From assembly GCA_020633515.1 (NCBI GenBank), contig JACKDM010000002.1:1-64000 (forward strand): a stretch of 64,000 nt of DNA. Reading direction: 5' to 3'. The notes beneath the pieces are model-generated. The model ran no database searches. It saw nothing but the letters and a program-made list of their open reading frames with translations, and was not told the origin of the DNA. Both the position numbers and the translations under genes were made by a program. Origin of the DNA: Myxococcales bacterium (GTDB taxonomy: Bacteria; Myxococcota; Bradymonadia; UBA7976; UBA1532). Shown in pieces: positions 49,801 through 58,443 of the stretch (positions within the stretch are counted from its first letter, which is position 1; the number at the start of each line of letters is the position of its first letter).

Positions 49801-50034
49801 CTCGGCGAGGTCGCCTTCCAGCAGCAGCGCTTCGCCGACGCCGTCACCCACCACCGCGCCGCCGTCGAGGCCGCGCCGAAGAACGCCGGCTACCACGTCA
49901 ACCTCGGCATGGCCTACTACCGGCTCCAGAACTTCGAGCAGGCGCGGGTCTGGTGGCAGAAGGCGCTCGACCTCCAGCCCGCCAACGCGCAGGCGCAGCG
50001 CTACCTCGACCTCGTCAAGAAGAAGCTCGAATAG
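46819..50034 (+). CDS. serine/threonine kinase-like membrane protein with C-terminal TPR
   Basis: A protein of 1071 residues. The kinase-like domain (about 20-290) has the Gly-rich loop GRGPLGTVY, the lysine in AIKVF (about 51) and HLDLKPQN (about 144), but the DFG position reads AGVG (about 167), so the metal-binding Asp is missing and activity is doubtful. YLAPEI and DLYQLGLVLYEVLTGRPPF are present. A Pro/Ala linker leads to one membrane helix (about 596-615). Residues about 630-880 are low complexity, apparently with compensating frame changes (Lys/Ala/Glu coil sequence appears only in pieces). The C-terminus carries TPRs (AGLGEVAFQQQRFADAVTHH). It may be a membrane scaffold or signalling pseudokinase. 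Confidence 0.82.
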   Translation: MNYDEADGGRAAELAGQTLAGRYRVEKAIGRGPLGTVYRAEDTEHRKRVAIKVFDAEIEPDGDEARRLLADLETASGLMNPHLVPPLDAGVTDKRLFVVEPLLAGQSLADRLEQEGPQAPLDAVRYALEVLVALDALHRHHILHLDLKPQNLFVVRDPLGMERVLVAGVGQQHALGLDAAPARSEGQSRATAAYLAPEIVSGKPRDMRTDLYQLGLVLYEVLTGRPPFDGDPPDVLARRHVLERPPSPRFVRGDDQIPDALDLIVVRCLEKVARKRFSSAGEMTSALEQVAQKGAATAGGVRFRAAALAAGTRPPVEAEPPPFADFADEPPPEGPITRLDVRKLLEPAPRIDAPPQLSETPKVTAEDIAALRRPRRTPPIGSAVPPADDAAPAADAAAMTLVEGGRTLVDPIYRPPPRPAPSAVDDGEDDTGAFDGSAFPGAALDAIEENPRRIDTPAARAPTMPVELAGQTHADARPAGVPVAAPESRRSGPLDAWQKRISAPPAAAPVEAGTRPDDANDRTDEHLPLEDEHSAQRTIETPSIAAALAAAAGADAAETGPDRMGAAPAAAEDDWSVGEDPEDTLDGIDPRRPKPVLPFVIAAVALAAVALVFVLIPKSTPEAPARRGGDDPGDDRRRAPSQRRRRARGARRRRSPTPKHPTRARRRRRPTRCTPPRPRPSTPAAGLGADDALAERLAARCAPPRRPTPASTASPSAARGKRCATASRRCGPTTSPPRAPPPRPRARDRARRRRGRRQLARIERRAEALAKAQAAAEKAAADKAAREAARIAAAEKAAAEKAARARPRSAPPPSSAPPRRPPPRRRPPPRRPSATPPRPPPRRRPPPKAERDAARRSRGRRGEGRRREGRARRRRARPPPAAVPVAATAAALTGSATPAADPDAAARRREARAREEADAARRQQSEAEAAARREAAEQAATEKRKAEREQRRAEVKAALDRGREQVAAAQWDAARAAFQDALAREPGNAAAHAGLGEVAFQQQRFADAVTHHRAAVEAAPKNAGYHVNLGMAYYRLQNFEQARVWWQKALDLQPANAQAQRYLDLVKKKLE

Positions 50035-50058
50035 CCCCGCGCCCCCGGGTCAAGGCGC

Positions 50059-52161
50059 TCACTCCCCCTGCGGGCCGCGCAGCGGGATCGTGCCCTCGAA
50101 GCCCTCGCCCTCGTCGACGAACAGCCCCTCCGCGTCGACGAGCACGAACACCGGCCGCTCCTCGACCGCGAACAGCCGCGCCGCGTTGCCCTCCGGGTCG
50201 AGCGCGATCGGGAACGGCACCCGCCGCTTCGCCGCGAACCGCCCGACCGTGCGCCCCGACTCGCCGGTGATCGCCATCACCGCGGCGCCGTGCCGCTCAG
50301 CCCACGCGGCGAGCGCCGGCATCGCCGCCACGCTCCGCGCCGCGCCCGGCTCCCAGAAGAACAGCACCACCGACCGCCCCTCGCCCACCGTCGGCAGCGG
50401 CGCCTTCGCGTCGTAGGGCACGACCCCCAGCAGCGGCACCGGGCGCGTCAGCGCCGGCGGTCGATCGGGCAGCGGCATCGGCGCCGTCCACAGCCGCAGC
50501 TCCTCGCTCCGCCGACCCCGCTTGACCGTCAGCGCCGCGGCGGCGCCCGGCTGCGCGAGCAGCGCCGCCTCCCGAAAGCCACCCCGCCGCCGCAGCGTCC
50601 AGCCGTCGACCGCCGCGATCCGATCGTCGACCGCGAGCCCCGCCGCGAACCCCGGGCTCCCCGGCAGGAAGCGCTCGACCACCACCCCCGCGTGCTTCGG
50701 CGCGTCGCGATAGCCGAGCCCGAACCAGCCCGGCCGCAGCGCCTCGACCGCGCCCGGCACCGCCGCCGCCGCGGGCAGCGCCGCCGCCGCCACCGGGACC
50801 TCGACCGCCACCGGCCCCGCCGGGATCAACGGCGCCGCCTCGCACGCCCGCAGCTCGGCATAGCGCGCCCGCGTCGCCGCCCCCACCGCCTGCGCCCCGG
50901 CCAGCCGGCTCACCACGTACGCCGCCCGGATCGCCGCCGCCTCCTGCACCTCGATCTGCGCCTCGAGCGCGCGCGCCGCCTCGACCTTGGCCCGCAGCCG
51001 CGCCAGCCGCGCCCGCAGCGCCGCGTCCTCGCTCCACAGCTTGCGCATCGCCGTCACCGCCCGCGCCCGCTGCTCGATCCGCGTCGCCCGATCGCGCGTC
51101 GGCCGCAGCACCCGCACCAGCGGCTCGGCGAGCAGCCCCCGCGCGTGAACGTCGGCCTCGTACCACCGCTCGCCCCACACCCCGAGCGCGTAGCGCGCCT
51201 CGTCGAGCTGCTTGATCAGCGCCATCGCCTCCTCGTACCGCGCCACCGCCCCCAGCCCGTAGCGCGTCGCCACCGCCGACAGCAGCGCCCACGCCGGATC
51301 CTGCGTATCGCGCGGCAGCCGCGCGTCGATGAAGCGCCCCGCCGTCGCCCCCACCGCGCCGGCCTCGGCGTCGATCGCCTCGAAGAGCATCACATCGCTC
51401 GTCAGGTGCGGCGTGTCGGGGGTGTCATCGGTGACGAGCACCTCGTCGTGCGCCGCCGCCAGCGTGCCATGCCGCGCGAGCGCCTCGACCATGCGCAGGA
51501 AGTGACCCACGTCGTCCTTGCCCGCGAGCCGCGGATGGCACCCATACGCCGGCCGATCGGGGTGCGCCGCGAACGCCCCGCACAGGTTCGGCCGCCGCCG
51601 GTGCAGCTCGGCGAAGCCACCGGAGAAGCACTGCGACATCCACAGCACCACCCGCGTCGAGACCGGCACCGGCGCCAGATCGGCCGCGAAGTCATCGACC
51701 GACCACTCTTCTCCCCACAGCGAGATCGCGACCTGCGCGCCCCCGTCGGGATCGGGGACCCCGTGATCGGTCACCGCGACGAGCAGCGTATCCCTCGGCC
51801 CGAGCGTCGGCCCCACCTGCCGCAGCCACGCCTGCAACGCCGCCCGCGTCGCCGGCTGCACCGGCCGATCGAAGCGCGTGTCCACGAGCGCCGGCGCGAC
51901 GCTCAGCTCCAGATCGAGCCGGGTGCCCTCGATCAGCCACTCATCCGCCGCCGGCGCCTCGGCCACCACCGCCCGATCGGCCGCCGGATCGGAGCCATCG
52001 GCCCAGAAGACCGCGACGTCACCCGCCGGCACCCCGCGCTCGGCGAGCAGCGCGACGAGCGCGTCGACGTGGACCTTGTGGCTGTGATGGTTCTCGGCCG
52101 GTGAAGCGCCCCCGGCGAGGACGAGCACCTTGAGCGCCGCGAGCAGGAGGGGCGTCGACAT
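50059..52161 (-). CDS. caspase-like protease fused to PDZ and thioredoxin-like domains
   Basis: A 700-residue protein with a short hydrophobic N-terminus that could be a signal peptide. Residues about 10-260 resemble a clan CD (caspase/legumain-like) cysteine peptidase: VTDHGVP (about 130) offers the His and WMSQCFSGGF (about 174-183) the Cys. A helical stretch follows, then a PDZ-like domain (about 477-560; VVERFLPGSPGFAAGLAVDD). The C-terminal 110 residues look like a redoxin fold (VVLFFWEPGAARSVAAMPAL), but the CxxC site is replaced by PGAA. A TATGAT -10 element at 52175-52170 would give a near-leaderless transcript. The domain combination is unfamiliar to me. Confidence 0.75.
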   Translation of the reverse strand: MSTPLLLAALKVLVLAGGASPAENHHSHKVHVDALVALLAERGVPAGDVAVFWADGSDPAADRAVVAEAPAADEWLIEGTRLDLELSVAPALVDTRFDRPVQPATRAALQAWLRQVGPTLGPRDTLLVAVTDHGVPDPDGGAQVAISLWGEEWSVDDFAADLAPVPVSTRVVLWMSQCFSGGFAELHRRRPNLCGAFAAHPDRPAYGCHPRLAGKDDVGHFLRMVEALARHGTLAAAHDEVLVTDDTPDTPHLTSDVMLFEAIDAEAGAVGATAGRFIDARLPRDTQDPAWALLSAVATRYGLGAVARYEEAMALIKQLDEARYALGVWGERWYEADVHARGLLAEPLVRVLRPTRDRATRIEQRARAVTAMRKLWSEDAALRARLARLRAKVEAARALEAQIEVQEAAAIRAAYVVSRLAGAQAVGAATRARYAELRACEAAPLIPAGPVAVEVPVAAAALPAAAAVPGAVEALRPGWFGLGYRDAPKHAGVVVERFLPGSPGFAAGLAVDDRIAAVDGWTLRRRGGFREAALLAQPGAAAALTVKRGRRSEELRLWTAPMPLPDRPPALTRPVPLLGVVPYDAKAPLPTVGEGRSVVLFFWEPGAARSVAAMPALAAWAERHGAAVMAITGESGRTVGRFAAKRRVPFPIALDPEGNAARLFAVEERPVFVLVDAEGLFVDEGEGFEGTIPLRGPQGE

Positions 52162-52231
52162 GGGGCGGCATCATACAGCAAAGCCGGTGATCGGGGGCGA
52201 CCGCCGGTCGGCGACGTGGCAATCTGACGCC

Positions 52232-53734
52232 ATGTCCAGCGCCCCCGAGACCCTGCGCGCGCTCGTCGAGCGGCGCTTCGTCGCCCTCGCCGTGCTGCTC
52301 GTGCTCGCCGTGCACGCCATCTCGCTCGGCCACGGCTTCGTCGACTTCGACGACGACGCGATCTTCCTCCGCCACCCGGTCATCACCCGCGCCGACCCCG
52401 CCGTGGTGCTGCCCGCGCTCTTCGACCTCGACCGCCCCGACGACTTCCGCCCGATGCGCGACCTGAGCCACTGGGCCGACCTGCTCGTGCATCGACACAC
52501 GCCGCTGTGGTCGCACCTGCACCACCTCGTGATGCTCGCGCTCGCCGTCGTGATGACCGGCGCCTTCCTCCGCCGCATCGGCCGCGGCGGCGCCTTCGGG
52601 CTCGTCGTGCTCGCGCTCGCCTACACCCACCCGGTGCAGGTCGAGGTCATCGGCTGGATCAGCGGCCGCAAGGATCTGCTCGCCTCGATCTTCTTCTTCG
52701 GCGCGCTCGTCGCCTTCCTGCGCTTCCTGCGCGGCGGCCCCGCGGTCGCCTGGGCGCTCGCGACGACCGCGCTCGTCGCGCTCGGCATGATGAGCAAGGG
52801 ACATGTCATCGTCGCGCCCGGTGTCTTGTTGATGCTCTGGCTGCACGAGCGCTGGCGCGCGCCGGAGACGGTGACCCGGCGCACGTCGGCGGTCGCCTTC
52901 TACCTCGCGCTCTTGACCCTCGCCTGCCTCGCCGCCGCGCCCCGCGTCGCCGGGGGGCACGTCGTCCTGCCCGAAGCCTACCGCGACACCGTGCGCTTCT
53001 CGCTGACCCTCGGGGATCGCCTGCAACTGCCGCTGCGCTATGTCATCAACCTGCTCTGGCCCGCTGATCTCAATCACATCTACCTCACCCCGCGGCTCGA
53101 CACGCTGCACGATGTCATGACGGTCGCCTCGGCGCTGCTCACCCTCGCGCTCGCCGCGCTCGGCCTGCGCTGGCTGTGGCGCCGCGACCCGCGCGGGCCG
53201 CTGCTCGCGATCGTGGCCGGGGTCATGCTGCCGTTTCTGCACTTCAAGCCCGGCGTCGTCTACATGGCCGATCGCTACCTCTTCCTCGCGATGCCGTTCA
53301 TCGCGCTGCTCGCGGTCGATGGCATCGCGCGGCTGCTCGCGCGGTGGCGGGTGCCTTCGCGATGGCAGGCGGTGATGGCATCGGTGACGCTCGCGCTGTG
53401 CGCGCTCGTCTCGGTCGCCGAGCACGCCGCGTGGCGGGATCCCATCAGCCTGTGGGGGCGGATGACGCGGGTCTACCCCGAGAGCGCGTGGGGCTTCGAC
53501 CGGCTCGGGCGCGCGTACTACCACGCCGGCCGCTACGCCGAGGCCGGTGGCGCCTGGATCGCAGCGGCGGAGCGGGAGCCGGGCGCGAGCAAGCACCTCA
53601 ACAACGCCGCCGTCGCCGCGATGGCGCTCGGCGAGGACGCCGCCGCGGTCGGGCTGCTGCGCCAAGCGCTGAGCCTGGATCCGAACGACGCGCAGGCGCG
53701 CCGCAACCTGCGCAGGCTGGGGGTGGAGCCGTGA
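52232..53734 (+). CDS. TMTC-like membrane protein with C-terminal TPR
   Basis: A 500-residue polytopic membrane protein with around ten helices. The luminal-type loop GFVDFDDDAIFLRHPVI (about 34-50) with its Asp pair, and GWISGRKDLLASIFF (about 141-155), match the TMTC/GT-C family of O-mannosyltransferase-like proteins. The C-terminal 80 residues are TPR (LGRAYYHAGRYAEAGGAW). It may glycosylate exported proteins, by analogy only. ATG 52232 was chosen because it directly precedes the first helix. It is divergent from the caspase-like gene with 70 bases between starts. Confidence 0.82.
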   Translation: MSSAPETLRALVERRFVALAVLLVLAVHAISLGHGFVDFDDDAIFLRHPVITRADPAVVLPALFDLDRPDDFRPMRDLSHWADLLVHRHTPLWSHLHHLVMLALAVVMTGAFLRRIGRGGAFGLVVLALAYTHPVQVEVIGWISGRKDLLASIFFFGALVAFLRFLRGGPAVAWALATTALVALGMMSKGHVIVAPGVLLMLWLHERWRAPETVTRRTSAVAFYLALLTLACLAAAPRVAGGHVVLPEAYRDTVRFSLTLGDRLQLPLRYVINLLWPADLNHIYLTPRLDTLHDVMTVASALLTLALAALGLRWLWRRDPRGPLLAIVAGVMLPFLHFKPGVVYMADRYLFLAMPFIALLAVDGIARLLARWRVPSRWQAVMASVTLALCALVSVAEHAAWRDPISLWGRMTRVYPESAWGFDRLGRAYYHAGRYAEAGGAWIAAAEREPGASKHLNNAAVAAMALGEDAAAVGLLRQALSLDPNDAQARRNLRRLGVEP

Positions 53735-53753
53735 GAGCGCCCGCCGCTGATCC

Positions 53754-55619
53754 TCACGCCTTGCCCTCGCCGGTCAGCGCGCGCACCCGCTCGATCGGGT
53801 CGGCGAAGGCTTCGTCCTCGGCGGTGGCGATGGCATCGGGCTTGAGGTTGCGGTACCAGAAGACATAGAGCCCCACGCCGGTGACACCGACGACCGCGAG
53901 CAAGGCGCCGAGTTTGTCGAAGTCATGCCAGACGAACGCCATGCCGGCGAGGAGCAGGCACACCTGGAACGGCAGCGCGAAGGCGATCGCGATGAGGTCG
54001 CGGCGGCGTTCGCGGCGGCGGCGGGCGGCGAGCTCGGGGGTGAGCAGGCCGGCGTCGATGGCGCGGCGGCGGTGGCGGCGCCAGAGGCCGCCGGGGTTGA
54101 TCTGGGCGACGAAGTTGAGGAGCACGCGGTCGTCGGTGGCGGGGGCCATGGCGGCGCCGGCGAGGCAGGCGGCGAGCGCGGTGGCGAGGGTGAGGGGGAA
54201 GGCGGCGTAGACGGGCCAGCCGAGCAGTCCGTTGAAGGTGACGCCGGCGATGATGCCACCGGCGGTGCCGATCGCGAAGCCATAGCCGTTGAAGCGGGGC
54301 CAGTACCAGCGGAGCACGAGCGGGATGAAGAGGCCGGCGCCGAGGCCCATGGTGAGCCATCCCCAGATGCGGTTGATGTCGGGGATGACGGCGGCGAAGG
54401 CGACGCCGACGACGCAGAGCGCAAACGTCGACCAGTGGGATGCCTTCATGAGGCGGGCGGGGGTGGCTTCGGGGTCGATGTAGGTCTGGTAGATGTCTTT
54501 GACGATGTAGGAGGCGCCGGCGTTGAGGGTGGAGTCGAAGGTGGACATGGCGGCGGCGATGAGGCCGGCGAGGACGAGGCCGCGCACGCCGTCGGGGAGG
54601 AGGTGGCCGAGCACGAGCGGGAGGACCTGTTCGGGGTCTCGGGCGATGACTTCGGCGTGGGCGCCGCCTTCGGCGATGAGGGCGTATCCCATCACGACGA
54701 GGCCGGCGACGAGGGTCCAGCGGAAGACGCTGAGCAGGATGCTCTCGAGCGTGAGCAGGCTGGCTTCGCGTTCGGTGCGGGCGGCGAAGAAGCGTTGGTC
54801 GGTGTAGCCGCCGACGCCGCCCATGCCTTCGAGGATGCTGCGGATGAACCACATGGCGACGCAGAGCGCGAAGAAGTCGAAGACCGGGGCCCACGATGGG
54901 CTCTGTGCGAGCAGCGCGGCGCCGGCGTCGCCGGTGACGGGGGCGAGGTCGAGGGTGCGGAGGAAGGCGGGCAGCTCGACGGTGGGGGCGATGTCATAGG
55001 CGTGGATGGTGACGAAGATCGCGGTGAAGGTGAGCAGGATCATCTGGATGACATCGGTGAAGACGACGCCGTAGAGGCCGGACATGAGGGTGTAGGCGAG
55101 GCCGACGGCGACCATGACGGCGGTGCAGGTGACCTCGCCGAAGGGCAGGAAGTGGGTGAGGAACTTGCCGGCGCCTTTGGAGAAGTAGGCGATCATGCCG
55201 ACGCTGAGCAGGATGTTGGCGATGGCGCTGAGGAGGTGGGCGGCGCGGCCTTGCCGGCCGGTGCCGAAGCGGAGCTTCATCCATTCGGCGGATGTCATCA
55301 CCCGGGAGCGGCGGAGCCATTTGCCGAGGAAGACGAGCAACAGCGCGAGGGTGAGGCCGACGCCGCCGCGGAGCTCGACGAGCAGTCCTTTGTAGCCGAG
55401 GCCGAAGACGACGGCGACGATGAGCATGGTGCCCGACATGTCGAAGTTGGAGGTCGCGGTGCTGATCCCGAGCACCCACCAGGGGATCTTGTTGCCGCCG
55501 AGGAAGTAGTCGTCGATGCCTTTGGAGGCGGCGCGGGAGAGCACGACGCCGATGAGGGTGACGGCGATGAGGAAGCCGAGGATGATCGCGATGTCGATGG
55601 GGGCGAGGGTGGCGGGCAC
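53754..55619 (-). CDS. sodium:solute symporter family protein
   Basis: A 621-residue transporter of the SSS family with about 13-14 helices. Typical segments are DYFLGGNKIPWWVLGIS (about 37-53), YTLMSGLYGVVFTDVIQMI (about 174-192) and AAMSTFDSTLNAGASYIVKD (about 356-375). It would take up a sugar, amino acid or organic acid with sodium; the solute cannot be read from sequence. Start GTG with AGGAG 9 bases upstream. A 14-bp motif 79-92 bases upstream is shared with the neighbouring MFS gene. Gap to that gene is 85 bases. Confidence 0.92.
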   Translation of the reverse strand: MPATLAPIDIAIILGFLIAVTLIGVVLSRAASKGIDDYFLGGNKIPWWVLGISTATSNFDMSGTMLIVAVVFGLGYKGLLVELRGGVGLTLALLLVFLGKWLRRSRVMTSAEWMKLRFGTGRQGRAAHLLSAIANILLSVGMIAYFSKGAGKFLTHFLPFGEVTCTAVMVAVGLAYTLMSGLYGVVFTDVIQMILLTFTAIFVTIHAYDIAPTVELPAFLRTLDLAPVTGDAGAALLAQSPSWAPVFDFFALCVAMWFIRSILEGMGGVGGYTDQRFFAARTEREASLLTLESILLSVFRWTLVAGLVVMGYALIAEGGAHAEVIARDPEQVLPLVLGHLLPDGVRGLVLAGLIAAAMSTFDSTLNAGASYIVKDIYQTYIDPEATPARLMKASHWSTFALCVVGVAFAAVIPDINRIWGWLTMGLGAGLFIPLVLRWYWPRFNGYGFAIGTAGGIIAGVTFNGLLGWPVYAAFPLTLATALAACLAGAAMAPATDDRVLLNFVAQINPGGLWRRHRRRAIDAGLLTPELAARRRRERRRDLIAIAFALPFQVCLLLAGMAFVWHDFDKLGALLAVVGVTGVGLYVFWYRNLKPDAIATAEDEAFADPIERVRALTGEGKA

Positions 55620-55697
55620 TTTGGGGGCTCCTGTTTTGCGCCGTAATGATTGCGGCAGGGTAGCGGGTGGCGCCGGCGATGGGTAGGGCGGCGCGGT

Positions 55698-55711
55698 CGC
55701 TTTGTCAGGAG
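55698..55711 (-). promoter_or_regulatory. 14-bp motif upstream of the sodium symporter gene
   Basis: The minus strand reads CTCCTGACAAAGCG. An exact copy lies at 57035-57048 upstream of the MFS gene. This copy overlaps the MFS stop codon and lies 79-92 bases before the symporter GTG. It contains CTGACA, a possible -35 hexamer, but no shared -10 follows. Confidence 0.35.
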
Positions 55712-56973
55712 GCGTCGGCGGGGCGGCGGGTGAGGCGGCGGAAGGCGAGGGTGCAGGCGAGGCCGAGGGCGGCGAAGGCGGCGAGGGCGGCGAAGAGGTG
55801 GCGGTGGCCCTCCGCGCCGGGCCAGGTGTCGGTGAAGTGGCCCATGAGGGGGCCCATGAAGACGTCGGGGGTGTAGCCGATGACCGAGACGAGGCCGGCG
55901 GCGGTGCCGGTGAGCGCGGCGGGGACGCGGGCGTCGGGGAAGAGCGCGAAGTAGAGGCCGCGCACGGCGTAGACGGCGGCGGCGGTGGAGACGACCATCG
56001 TGTAGAGCATCCAGGGGGCGCCGGGGTCGAGGAGGTCGAGGGCGACGACGAGGTCGCCGATGAGCATGAGCGCGAAGCAGGCGACGATGGCGCGACTCGC
56101 GCCGACGCGGTCGCCGATGAAGCCGGCGCTGACGGCGGCGATGGGGCGGATCCAGAAGGCGAGGGCGCCGACGCGGGCGGCGGCGATGTCGTCGAAGCCG
56201 AAGGTGTCGCGGGCGTAGAGGCCGAGGTCGTCGATGCCTTTGTAGCCGACGTAGGCGGTGACGACGATGAGGCCTTGCAGCCAGACGGCAGGGTTGCGGA
56301 CGACGCGGCGGATGGCTGGGAGGGTGATGCGGTCGCGGGCTTCGGCGGCGCGGGCGGGGTGGTCGGGGATGGCGATCCAGACGAGGAGCGCGGCGGCGGC
56401 GGTCATGGCGGTGAAGACGAGGATGACGGTGCGGAGCGCTTCGGCGCGTTGGGGGAGGGTGGCGGTGGCGGGGTCGTCGGGGAGGAGCGCGGCGAAGAGG
56501 GCGAGGCAGATCGAGGCGAGCACGGCGGCGAAGAGGCCGCGGCCGCCGTCCATGAGGCCGAAGGCCTGGCCCTGGCGGCGGTCGTCGCCCCATTCGCGGG
56601 TGGCGCGGATGAGGGCGGCCCAGAAGAGGAGGATGGTGGTGAGGCCCCAGAAGGCATAGAGGGCCTCGAGGGCGGGGAGCGCGGGGGCGCGGGCGAGGAG
56701 GAGGCCGCCGAGCGCGGTGGCGAGGAGGGCGGCGGTCATGAGGCGGCGGGCGGGGTAGCGGTCGGCGAGGGGGCCGCCGGGGAAGTAGGCGAGCATGGCG
56801 ACGACGCCGTAGAAGGCCATGGCGGTGCCGAGCTGGAGGTTGGTGAGGGCGAAGACGTCGAGGAGGGTGGGGCGGAAGACGCGGGCGATGATGAAGGGGA
56901 GGCCGAAGATGGCTTCGCCGGCGATGACGAGCGCGGCCATGTAGAGGGCGCGGCGGGCGGGGGTGAGGGGCAT
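55705..56973 (-). CDS. MFS transporter
   Basis: A 422-residue major facilitator superfamily protein with 12 predicted helices. The loop between helices 2 and 3 reads GGPLADRYPARRLM (about 66-79), the family signature, and a similar one occurs in the second half (GFIGDRVGASRAIV, about 283-296). Substrate unknown. The charged loop around 135-145 contains REWGDDRRQGQAFGLMDGGR. It lies between the sodium symporter and a MYXO-CTERM-like protein gene, all on the minus strand. Confidence 0.92.
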   Translation of the reverse strand: MPLTPARRALYMAALVIAGEAIFGLPFIIARVFRPTLLDVFALTNLQLGTAMAFYGVVAMLAYFPGGPLADRYPARRLMTAALLATALGGLLLARAPALPALEALYAFWGLTTILLFWAALIRATREWGDDRRQGQAFGLMDGGRGLFAAVLASICLALFAALLPDDPATATLPQRAEALRTVILVFTAMTAAAALLVWIAIPDHPARAAEARDRITLPAIRRVVRNPAVWLQGLIVVTAYVGYKGIDDLGLYARDTFGFDDIAAARVGALAFWIRPIAAVSAGFIGDRVGASRAIVACFALMLIGDLVVALDLLDPGAPWMLYTMVVSTAAAVYAVRGLYFALFPDARVPAALTGTAAGLVSVIGYTPDVFMGPLMGHFTDTWPGAEGHRHLFAALAAFAALGLACTLAFRRLTRRPADAS

Positions 56974-57034
56974 GGGCGCGCTGCCGGGTGGTGGTCAGGG
57001 GGTGGTTGTACCATCCGGCCGGCGGGGGTGGGGG

Positions 57035-57048
57035 CGCTTTGTCAGGAG
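57035..57048 (-). promoter_or_regulatory. 14-bp motif upstream of the MFS gene
   Basis: Exact copy of the motif at 55698-55711 (CTCCTGACAAAGCG on the minus strand), here 62-75 bases before the MFS start. Confidence 0.35.
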
Positions 57049-57063
57049 CTCATCGCGGATGGC

Positions 57064-57567
57064 TCAGCGGCGGCGGCGGCGGCGGAGGCCGAGGAGGGCG
57101 CCGGTGAAGAGGGCGAGGCCGGCGCCGCCGGCGGGCACGCCGGGGTGGATCGCGCAGCCGCCGCCGGCTTCGGCGAGGGGGGCGATGAAGGCGACGGTGG
57201 CGGTGAGGGTGCCGCTGCGGCCGCCTTCCTGCTGCCAGCGGACCTCGCGGGGGCCGGTGGCGTCGGCTTCGTCGCCGGGGAGGGTGGGGGCGAGGCCGTA
57301 CCAGCCGATCTCGGAGGGGGCGAGGGTGGTGGCGGGGTCGCAGCCGACGCAGGCGCCGTCGATGGGGACGAGGGTGATGGCCTGCGCGCAGGTGTTGGCG
57401 AGCAGGATGGCGCCTTCTTCCTTGTCGGTGATGCGGACGCAGGCGGGGAAGCCGGCCTTGACGTCGTGGAGGGTGTAGGTGCCCGACGCGGCGGCGGCGG
57501 TGTCGGGGGGGGCGAGGAGGGCGGCGAGGGTGAGCGCGGCGGCGAGGGCGGTGCGGAGCGGGCTCAT
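57064..57567 (-). CDS. secreted protein with MYXO-CTERM-like tail
   Basis: A 167-residue protein with a signal peptide (about 1-27, ending PDTAAAA). The middle has four Cys, two in CVGCD. The C-terminus has Gly, a Cys (GGGCAIHP), a hydrophobic stretch (AGLALFTGALLGL) and six Arg residues, the layout of the MYXO-CTERM sorting signal, in which the Cys is processed and the protein is sent to the cell surface. It has no other domain I recognise. Confidence 0.7.
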   Translation of the reverse strand: MSPLRTALAAALTLAALLAPPDTAAAASGTYTLHDVKAGFPACVRITDKEEGAILLANTCAQAITLVPIDGACVGCDPATTLAPSEIGWYGLAPTLPGDEADATGPREVRWQQEGGRSGTLTATVAFIAPLAEAGGGCAIHPGVPAGGAGLALFTGALLGLRRRRRR

Positions 57568-57774
57568 GCGGGGCCTCCCAGGGTTTGGATTCGCGGGAGG
57601 GGTTGAGCAGCTTTCGTGCCGGGGTGGTCAGGCTCGGGGCGCGACGATGTCAGGCGGGGCGCGGGGCCTGATGGGAGGCGGGATCGGAGCAGCGACGCTC
57701 CGGTGCGGCGGGGGCGCATGACGCGGGTGTCAGGGCGGGGCGCGACGGGGCGGGGTGTGATCGCGACGTCATGG

Positions 57775-58443
57775 TCACGCGAAGGCGAGGCCGATCCAGA
57801 CGCCGCCGACGGCGATGGCGAGGGCGCCGGTGCCTTGGAGGAGGCGGCGGAGGAGGTGGGGGCGGCCGCGGCGGGCGAGGTGGCCGAGGAGCGCGGCGAA
57901 GGCGGCCATGGAGGCGATGGCGCTCGCGAGGTAGGCGGTGAGGTAGAGCGCGGCGTCGAGGGTGGGGAGCGCGAGCGCGGGGAGGACGCCGAAGAGGTGG
58001 CCGGCGCCGGCGGCGCCGTGGAGGGCGCCGATCCAGAGCGGGGCGTGGCGGTGGGCGCGGTGGGCGTCGGGGTGGTCGTGGTCGGCGACGGCGACGTGGA
58101 GGTGCGGGTGGGCGTGGCGGGCGCCGTCGTGGGCGTGGGGGTGGTCGTGGATGACGAGGCGGCCGGCGCGGCGGATGGCCCAGGCGCCGATGGCGATGAG
58201 GAGGAAGCCGACGAGGGATTCGGCGGCGGTGGACCAGGCGTCGATGTCGATGGCCTGGCGGGCGGCGAGGCCGAGGGCGCCGAGCGCGGCGACGCCGAGG
58301 CCGTGACCGAGGCCCCAGCGGGCGCCGGCCGCCGCGGCGCGGGTGGGGTGGGCGACGGCGAGGGGGGCGACGGCGGCGAGGTGGTCGGGGCCGGTGACGA
58401 CGTGGGCGGAGCCGGCGAGGAGGCCGGCGAAGAAGGCGATCAC
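57775..58443 (-). CDS. nickel/cobalt transporter-like membrane protein (UreH/RcnA type)
   Basis: A 222-residue protein with six or so helices and a His-rich loop (about 96-135; HDHPHAHDGARHAHPHLHV). The segments TGPDHLAAVAPLAV (about 17-30) and LGHGLGVAALG resemble the metal-binding helices of the NiCoT and UreH families. A role in Ni or Co transport fits. The nearby superoxide dismutase is more likely Fe/Mn than Ni, so no functional link is evident. I chose GTG 58443 with GGAG upstream; the frame stays open to 58509. The gap 57568-57774 has no gene, only repeated TGTCAGG words. Confidence 0.75.
   Translation of the reverse strand: MIAFFAGLLAGSAHVVTGPDHLAAVAPLAVAHPTRAAAAGARWGLGHGLGVAALGALGLAARQAIDIDAWSTAAESLVGFLLIAIGAWAIRRAGRLVIHDHPHAHDGARHAHPHLHVAVADHDHPDAHRAHRHAPLWIGALHGAAGAGHLFGVLPALALPTLDAALYLTAYLASAIASMAAFAALLGHLARRGRPHLLRRLLQGTGALAIAVGGVWIGLAFA

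Noticed and set aside
53925..57606. Long plus-strand Glu/Gly/Asp-rich frames over the transporter genes
   Set aside because: Antisense to the sodium symporter, MFS and MYXO-CTERM-like genes, which have clear family features.
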